Source of the DNA: Rikenellaceae bacterium
Lineage (GTDB): Bacteria; Bacteroidota; Bacteroidia; Bacteroidales; Rikenellaceae
Direction: 5' to 3'
Assembly (NCBI GenBank): GCA_015059685.1
Contig: SUZW01000002.1
Coordinates: 1 to 64,000 of the forward strand
DNA length: 64,000 nt
Shown one piece after another: positions 59,332 through 64,000 of this stretch. The number at the start of each line of letters is the position of its first letter. Position 1 is the stretch's first letter. The notes beneath the pieces were generated by a model. The model was given only the letters and a program-made list of their open reading frames with translations. It was not told where the DNA came from and made no database searches. The position numbers were made by a program, and so were the translations under genes.

Positions 59332-60183
59332 ATGGAAACAAAGATTAAAATCAGAAACGAAGCCGAACTCTGCATCATCGACATCGAGGGTGTTATCGGG
59401 GTTCCGGAGGAGAGTCAATTTGGCGATGACTCGCAGCGTGTTGCCACCTACGACCGCTTCCGCACGATGTTGGAGCAGTTGCGAGCTGTCGAGGCCGAGG
59501 AGGTTGTGGTGAATATCCGTTCAACGGGTGGCGATGTGAACGATGCCCTGCTCATCTACGAGGCCCTTGTGGCTCTCGATGCGAAGGTTACAACCCGTTG
59601 TTACGGCTACACCGCCTCGGCAGCAACGATTATCGCACAAGCGGCGAGCGAGGGGTGCCGCCTGATATCGAACTCGGCACTATACCTCATACACAGCTCA
59701 AGCTGCTGTGTCGAGGGCAATGCCGCAGACCTTGCCGACAGACTCGCCCTTTTGCAGAAGACCGACGAACGAATATCGCAGCTCTATGCTGTTCGCTCGG
59801 GTGGTGAGGCCGAGAAGTTTGCCGAGGTTATGGCCGAAAATGGCGGTCGTGGTCGCTGGCTCTCGCCCGACGAGGCGGTGGAGCTCGGCCTTGCCGACGA
59901 GATTATAGGTGGCGAGGAGGTGAAACCTCACGGAGTGGTGGATATGGTCAAGGGGTGGTTCAGCCCTCACAAGGAGGAGCTTCCGAAGGATATAAATATC
60001 CTTCACGCCCCCACCTCGACACAGGTCACGACCTCTGCCTTGCCTCTCGAGGAGGGGCAACGCCACACGGTTGCCTCGGCTGTAGCCAAGAGGGAGGACC
60101 CCTCGCTCGATGAGCCAACACTATCGCACAATGCCGTAGCCTATGCCGAGGATGCCAAGCGTTTTCGCTTGCTGCAACGATAG
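59332..60183 (+). CDS. ClpP-like prohead protease
   Basis: 283 residues. Residues 10-190 match the ClpP/SppA fold used as phage head maturation protease: VVVNIRSTGGDVNDALLIYE, the nucleophile region YGYTASAATIIAQAAS and the His region ALYLIHSSSC, with SPDEAVELGLADEII near the end of the domain. A variable tail of about 70 residues follows, perhaps a scaffold-like segment. It would trim capsid precursor during assembly. Directly upstream of the capsid gene, the usual pairing. Confidence 0.82.
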   Translation: METKIKIRNEAELCIIDIEGVIGVPEESQFGDDSQRVATYDRFRTMLEQLRAVEAEEVVVNIRSTGGDVNDALLIYEALVALDAKVTTRCYGYTASAATIIAQAASEGCRLISNSALYLIHSSSCCVEGNAADLADRLALLQKTDERISQLYAVRSGGEAEKFAEVMAENGGRGRWLSPDEAVELGLADEIIGGEEVKPHGVVDMVKGWFSPHKEELPKDINILHAPTSTQVTTSALPLEEGQRHTVASAVAKREDPSLDEPTLSHNAVAYAEDAKRFRLLQR

Positions 60184-60260
60184 AGGGGCGGTGATGTGCA
60201 AAACCAAAAACAAAAAACTCTATTAAACAGAACACAAACAAACAAAAAACCAGAAAAATT

Positions 60261-61244
60261 ATGTTAATCGAAAATCAAAAGAACTATAATGTACACGAGG
60301 TGGAGTCTATCTTCTTCCGCCCAACATTCTGTGGTAAGTCGGCTTCCGAGCTCGGTATCCGAGTAATCTACAATATGCCGATGCCGACTACGGTGCAGGT
60401 CTTCTCGCACAACAGCAACATCCTCTGCGACTTCTCGTCGGGATGGCAGGGCGGCAGTGCCGTGGAGCGTCTGCAGAAGAGCATCCCGATGACCAAGGTC
60501 AAGGCCGAGTCGGCCTATTCGGCCGAGGAGTACTTCTCGACAATCTTTGAGCTTATCACCAACACCTCGGATGTGTCGCTTGGTGACCTCACAGGCACCG
60601 AGCTCGAGAAGGCCGAGACCGAGTTGTTCCGTCGTGCAATTGCCGACAGCGTCTTTGCTACAACCTGGTTGGGTGACACCGGTGGCGAGATTTCGGACTA
60701 CACAACCTACGATGGCCTGCTCTACAATATCCTCTCGCAGAAGGATGACGAGGGCGACAACATGCCTGTTGAGGTTTACGAACAGGACCCAGGTCTGTCG
60801 GCACTCGACCTCTTCCGCTACACCTGGGGCAATGCTACCGACAACTTGCGAGCTTTGGCTTCGGAGGGTGAGTTGGCCTTCTTCGTGACATCCGACATCT
60901 ACGATGCCTACCAGATGTACCTCGACTCGACAGGCAGCGCAGCCGCCTATGCCGATTGTGTAAATGGCCGCCCTTCGCTCCACTACCACGGTATCCCTAT
61001 CGTTGAGGTTCCGACCTCGAAGTATGGAGCCAACAAGTGCCAGAGCTTCATCTTGCTCACCGACCGTCGTAACTTCGTCTTGGCACTCAATACGGCCGAC
61101 TCTCCGGAGAAGGAGATCCGTATGTGGTACAACCCCGACGAGATGGAGAACCGCCAGCGTGCCGTGTTCTTGGCGGGTACCACGGTGCTTGACCCACAAC
61201 TCGTGTCGGGCGTAGTGTCGCATGTTATAATGGAGGCGTTGTAG
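60261..61244 (+). CDS. Putative major capsid protein
   Basis: 327 residues, no named family recognised but consistent with HK97-type capsid folds: an acidic N-terminal arm, a central region rich in Tyr, Asp and Thr (LGDTGGEISDYTTYDG) and a C-terminal strand-rich part (YHGIPIVEVPTSKYG, NFVLALNTADSPEKEIRMWYNPD). The segment HGIPIVEVPT matches the pattern of the capsid spine end in many siphophage capsids. The position after the protease supports the call. A longer leader of 77 bp precedes it, as expected for a highly expressed gene. Confidence 0.7.
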   Translation: MLIENQKNYNVHEVESIFFRPTFCGKSASELGIRVIYNMPMPTTVQVFSHNSNILCDFSSGWQGGSAVERLQKSIPMTKVKAESAYSAEEYFSTIFELITNTSDVSLGDLTGTELEKAETELFRRAIADSVFATTWLGDTGGEISDYTTYDGLLYNILSQKDDEGDNMPVEVYEQDPGLSALDLFRYTWGNATDNLRALASEGELAFFVTSDIYDAYQMYLDSTGSAAAYADCVNGRPSLHYHGIPIVEVPTSKYGANKCQSFILLTDRRNFVLALNTADSPEKEIRMWYNPDEMENRQRAVFLAGTTVLDPQLVSGVVSHVIMEAL

Positions 61245-61246
61245 CA

Positions 61247-61720
61247 ATGAAGACCCTTCAGCATAAGCCTGTTGGTGGGGTACGGAGCGTACGGCTCTAC
61301 CCCGCCAATGCGGTCGAAAGCGTGATATTCTCGGTGGGGGAGTGCCAAGTTGTGCTCTCCACCGAGGGCGTCGGGGTGGAGCTTCTCGACGACGCTTCAC
61401 TCTACGAAGAGCAGCTCTGCAATAAGGGCGGAGCCCCGCTTGTCGAACACAGCCTTACGCTCGTTGCCGAGCGCAATAGGGGCTCCGAGTGGCTCGATGG
61501 GGCGTGGCAGGAGAGGATGACGACCGAGGGCGTGGTTGCTGTTGTGGAGCTGAACGATGGCCGGGTGCTGTTGGTCGGATACTCCGAGGAGTTTGGTGAT
61601 GAGCAACCACTGCACCTCGCTTCGTTGGTGTCGAGTTCGGGACAGGCGTTGCTCGATACACCTCGACTGACACTCAAACTCATATCCTATGACACACGAA
61701 TGTCGTGTGAGATTGTCTAA
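61247..61720 (+). CDS. Phage module protein of unknown function
   Basis: 157 residues, unrecognised. A beta-rich pattern without a signal peptide or membrane segment. It starts 2 bp after the capsid stop and lies before the portal gene, a slot often used by head decoration, neck or tail-tube proteins. The repeated LYPANAVESVIFSVGECQVVLS and VVAVVELNDGRVLLVGYSEEF blocks suggest a small beta-sandwich. No further call is possible. Confidence 0.55.
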   Translation: MKTLQHKPVGGVRSVRLYPANAVESVIFSVGECQVVLSTEGVGVELLDDASLYEEQLCNKGGAPLVEHSLTLVAERNRGSEWLDGAWQERMTTEGVVAVVELNDGRVLLVGYSEEFGDEQPLHLASLVSSSGQALLDTPRLTLKLISYDTRMSCEIV

Positions 61721-61738
61721 CGCAAAAAGAAAAAAGAT

Positions 61739-62962
61739 ATGGAAAACAGAAAGATAAAGAGCGTGATGTGTAGCGCAACAAGCAGTGCCGACACCCTCTA
61801 CTCGCTCTCGTCATCAACGGTCGATAGCTCCGATTTTTGGCGTTGGGGTGTGGATAATCGCCTCCCCGAGGCTTTATCGCTGCTCTCTCGTCGCTCGACA
61901 ACCCATCGTCGTATCATCAACGACAAGGCCGACTACATCTCGGGCAAGGGCTTCACCTACGATGCGACGCAACCACTCTTGGGCGATATTGTCGAGAGGG
62001 TGAATGGCTCGGGCGAGTCGTTGCGACAGGTGTTGAACAAGCTCGCCTTCGATAAGGCCCTATTCGGAAACGCCTTTCTGGAGGTTGTGACCGACGAGAA
62101 GCACACCTTCCTCTCGCTCTACCATCAGGATGCCACCCGTTGCCGTGTGGCCAAGGACTCCTTGCACATACTGCTGCACCACGATTGGTCGCAGTTCCGT
62201 ATGTCGGAGGCGGTGTCGTTGCCTATATACCCCGCCTTCGAGAAGAAGGAGGATGGCTCGCTGCGCTCGATAATCCACTACAAGGACTACGAACCGCAAT
62301 TCGAACACTATGGCGTACCGCAATATATCGCAGGTATGAATGTCTCGGCCATAGCCTACAAGACCGATCGTTGGAACATCGCACGCCTCGATAACTCGTT
62401 CCAGCTCTCGGGTGTGATGATGCTCGATGGCGCAGTCGATAGCGAGGAGGAGGCAGCATCGTTGGCCCGTATGGCCGAGCAACGCTTTGCCGGCAAGCCC
62501 GGACAGGTGATGTTTGTGATTAAGAGTGATGGCGAGGGCGACAACTCCCGCTTTATCCCTATCGAGTCGCAGAACGATGGCGATTGGCGGGCGTTGCACG
62601 AGCAGGCCACAAGCGATATCGTGGTGGCGCACTCGTGGTTCCGTTCGTTGAGTGGCTTGGACTACTCGTCGGGCTTCTCGTCGGAGCGCATCTTGCACGA
62701 GTATGAGGTGGCACTCAACACGGTGATTTTGGGCGAGCAGGCGGAGCTGTTGGAGCCTATCACTTCGGCCATAACCATGGTGCTGGGCGTAGATTGCTCG
62801 TCGCTCGAGATTATAAACCGCCCGCCTACACGCTCGAAACCTATATATATGAAGGTGTGGGAGGCTCGCAAGGCCGATGGCTTGGACTACGACGAGAACG
62901 ATGAGCGCCAGCAGCTCTTCCTCTCCGAGATTACGAAGTATAACCTTAAAGAGATTGGATAG
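61739..62962 (+). CDS. Phage portal protein
   Basis: 407 residues. It has the portal pattern: a start with LPEALSLLSRRSTTHRRIINDKADYISGKG, a helical wing (LRQVLNKLAFDKALFGNAFLEVV), a beta-rich clip (YKDYEPQFEHYGVPQYIAGMN) and a C-terminal helix with LNTVILGEQAELLEPITSAI. Portals form the twelve-subunit DNA entry ring of the capsid. Placing the portal after the capsid gene is unlike the usual order (portal, protease, capsid). Confidence 0.82.
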   Translation: MENRKIKSVMCSATSSADTLYSLSSSTVDSSDFWRWGVDNRLPEALSLLSRRSTTHRRIINDKADYISGKGFTYDATQPLLGDIVERVNGSGESLRQVLNKLAFDKALFGNAFLEVVTDEKHTFLSLYHQDATRCRVAKDSLHILLHHDWSQFRMSEAVSLPIYPAFEKKEDGSLRSIIHYKDYEPQFEHYGVPQYIAGMNVSAIAYKTDRWNIARLDNSFQLSGVMMLDGAVDSEEEAASLARMAEQRFAGKPGQVMFVIKSDGEGDNSRFIPIESQNDGDWRALHEQATSDIVVAHSWFRSLSGLDYSSGFSSERILHEYEVALNTVILGEQAELLEPITSAITMVLGVDCSSLEIINRPPTRSKPIYMKVWEARKADGLDYDENDERQQLFLSEITKYNLKEIG

Positions 62963-62963
62963 T

Positions 62964-63437
62964 ATGAAAACCTTGATTACAAATGCGGATGTCGTGACCC
63001 TCGCCTTTGGCGATGGCGAGTACATCTCGGCCGAGGTTGTGCTGGAGTCGGATATTGCCGTAGCCGAGGAGCGTTATATCCGCCCTATTGTGGGCGAGAG
63101 GCTCTATGCGAGGCTTCTTGACGGGGACTACGACACGCTCCGCACAGATTATGTGGCACCGGCCTTGGCTATGGCGGTGCGCACGATGATACAGCCATCA
63201 CTCAATGTCCGCACGGGGCAGGCGGGGTTGAGTATCTCGGCATCGTTGCGCTCGGACTCCTCGACCAAGAGTGCCGTGGAGGGGCTGCAACGCTCACTTG
63301 TGAGGCGTCGTCGAGCCCTGTGCCGCAGATTGTCGAACTATTTGTCGAACCACGCATCGGAGTTTCCCGAGTACGACCGAGACTGCGATGCCTTACAACA
63401 CTGCGTGATAGATGGAGGCTACATACAGACTTGTTAA
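62964..63437 (+). CDS. Putative head-tail connector protein
   Basis: 157 residues from the ATG at 62964, 1 bp after the portal stop; a longer frame begins inside the portal gene. Helical protein with MKTLITNADVVTLAFGDGEYIS, then EERYIRPIVGERLYARLLDGDYD, typical of small phage connector or adaptor proteins (gp6/gp15-like). Position after the portal supports this. The C-terminal part is Arg-rich (RRRRALCRRLSNYLSN). It overlaps the next gene by 26 bp. Confidence 0.65.
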   Translation: MKTLITNADVVTLAFGDGEYISAEVVLESDIAVAEERYIRPIVGERLYARLLDGDYDTLRTDYVAPALAMAVRTMIQPSLNVRTGQAGLSISASLRSDSSTKSAVEGLQRSLVRRRRALCRRLSNYLSNHASEFPEYDRDCDALQHCVIDGGYIQTC

Positions 63438-63849
63438 TGCGGCAGCGATGGGGGCTTTTGCACTGTTTGCTCCGATTGAGCCGGTGGTGTGGTGCACACT
63501 CTCGTTTATAGTTGTCGATTTTGTTACGGGTGTGCTTGCCTCACGCTACGAGGCCCACAGCGAGGGGCGAGAGTGGTTCTTCTCCTCCCGTGAGGCGTGG
63601 CGCACGGTACGCAAAGCGGGCTTTGTCGTTACGACGATAGCTATGAGCTGGCTGGTCGAGAGCTGTGTGTTGAACTTTGTGACCTTGAACCTCACCCGTG
63701 TTATTGCGGGGGCGATATGTGGTGTGGAGATGTGGTCGTTTTTGGAGAATGCCTCGGTGTTGAGCGATGCCAAGCTCTTTGTGTGGCTGCGCAACTATGT
63801 TCGTCGTCGGGTGGAGAAGGAGATTGGAGAGTATGACAAAGATGAGTAG
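63412..63849 (+). CDS. Putative phage holin
   Basis: 145 residues with three to four hydrophobic helices (for example NAAAMGAFALFAPIEPVV, WCTLSFIVVDFVTGVLA and AGFVVTTIAMSWLVES) and a charged C-terminal tail (VRRRVEKEIGEYDKDE). The segment IVVDFVTGVLA resembles the toxin-secretion/phage-lysis holin family. It would form membrane lesions timed with lysis. It overlaps both neighbours (26 bp before, 8 bp after), typical of a translationally coupled lysis cassette. Confidence 0.72.
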   Translation: MEATYRLVNAAAMGAFALFAPIEPVVWCTLSFIVVDFVTGVLASRYEAHSEGREWFFSSREAWRTVRKAGFVVTTIAMSWLVESCVLNFVTLNLTRVIAGAICGVEMWSFLENASVLSDAKLFVWLRNYVRRRVEKEIGEYDKDE

Positions 63850-64000
63850 AGGCCTGCGAAACCTAAATCCCGGAAATATCCGCCTTGGCTCCTTCCTCTA
63901 TAAGGGGGAACGGGCACGGAGCAGCGACTCGGCCTTTCGGCAGTTCGAGGCGATAGAGTGGGGCTATCGTGCGATGTTCGTGCTGCTGCACACCTACGCT
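63842..64000 (+). CDS. Lytic structural protein P5-like / endolysin (N-terminal part, cut by window edge)
   Basis: 53 codons are visible (MSRGLRNLNPGNIRLGSFLY at the start; stop outside the window). RGLRNLNPGNIR followed by AFRQFEAIEWGYRAMFVLL is the opening of P5-type phage lytic proteins of the lysozyme/transglycosylase kind. The ATG overlaps the holin stop (8 bp). It would cut the cell wall, completing a holin-endolysin pair. Confidence 0.72.
   Translation, partial: MSRGLRNLNPGNIRLGSFLYKGERARSSDSAFRQFEAIEWGYRAMFVLLHTYA

Overview
The window reads as chromosome of a Bacteroidota bacterium. Promoter-like sequences of the phylum type (TTTG, about 19 bp, TAnnTTTG) precede many genes. Marker genes include the gliding-type transporter gene gldE, a futalosine-pathway mqnA and RND efflux genes with lipoprotein partners. 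Moderate GC and heavy use of TCG, GAG and GGC codons would suit an Alistipes-like (Rikenellaceae) Bacteroidales; that placement is inference. No rRNA, tRNA, CRISPR array or transposase gene was seen.

Layout. 1-4.4 kb: ribosomal genes rpmG and rpmB, then two secreted glycosidase-type genes (GH42-like and GH109-like). Each glycosidase gene is preceded by a copy of the rpmB upstream region, and a stub of the tolC-like gene lies between them, which looks like the scar of a tandem duplication. 4.4-10.2 kb: a tripartite RND efflux operon. 10.3-24.6 kb: housekeeping genes (cinA, pyrD, pdxB, a ureohydrolase, two FKBP lipoproteins, murB, tilS, holA, a class IV aminotransferase-like gene, a MATE transporter, a phosphopantetheinyl transferase). 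24.6-52.6 kb: gldE and a division and cell wall cluster read on the minus strand in the order rsmH-ftsL-ftsI-murE-mraY-murD-ftsW, then a roughly 10 kb interruption, then murG-murC-ftsQ-ftsA-ftsZ. The interruption carries an S4 protein, a radical SAM protein, cdd, a four-helix-bundle gene, an RluA-type gene, dtd and eight consecutive secreted S1/P1-nuclease-like genes. 53-55 kb: corA and mqnA. 55.1 kb to the end: a phage-derived structural and lysis module on the plus strand, cut by the window edge.

Two systems stand out. First, the eight S1/P1-like genes alternate strictly between copies with a complete or nearly complete zinc-ligand set and copies that have lost most ligands but share their own replacement motifs. 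This suggests an enzyme plus pseudoenzyme pair amplified to four pairs. Second, two genes for four-helix-bundle (S23/TIGR02436-like) proteins each sit between inverted short-repeat arrays. One lies between perfect 30-bp inverted arrays of a 7-bp unit. The other lies between hairpin arms that also make up three gene-less elements of about 340 bp with 30-bp terminal inverted repeats. Arrays with an exact 7-bp period but different unit sequences recur at several other intergenic sites. Together these suggest an uncharacterised family of small mobile or repeat-forming elements.
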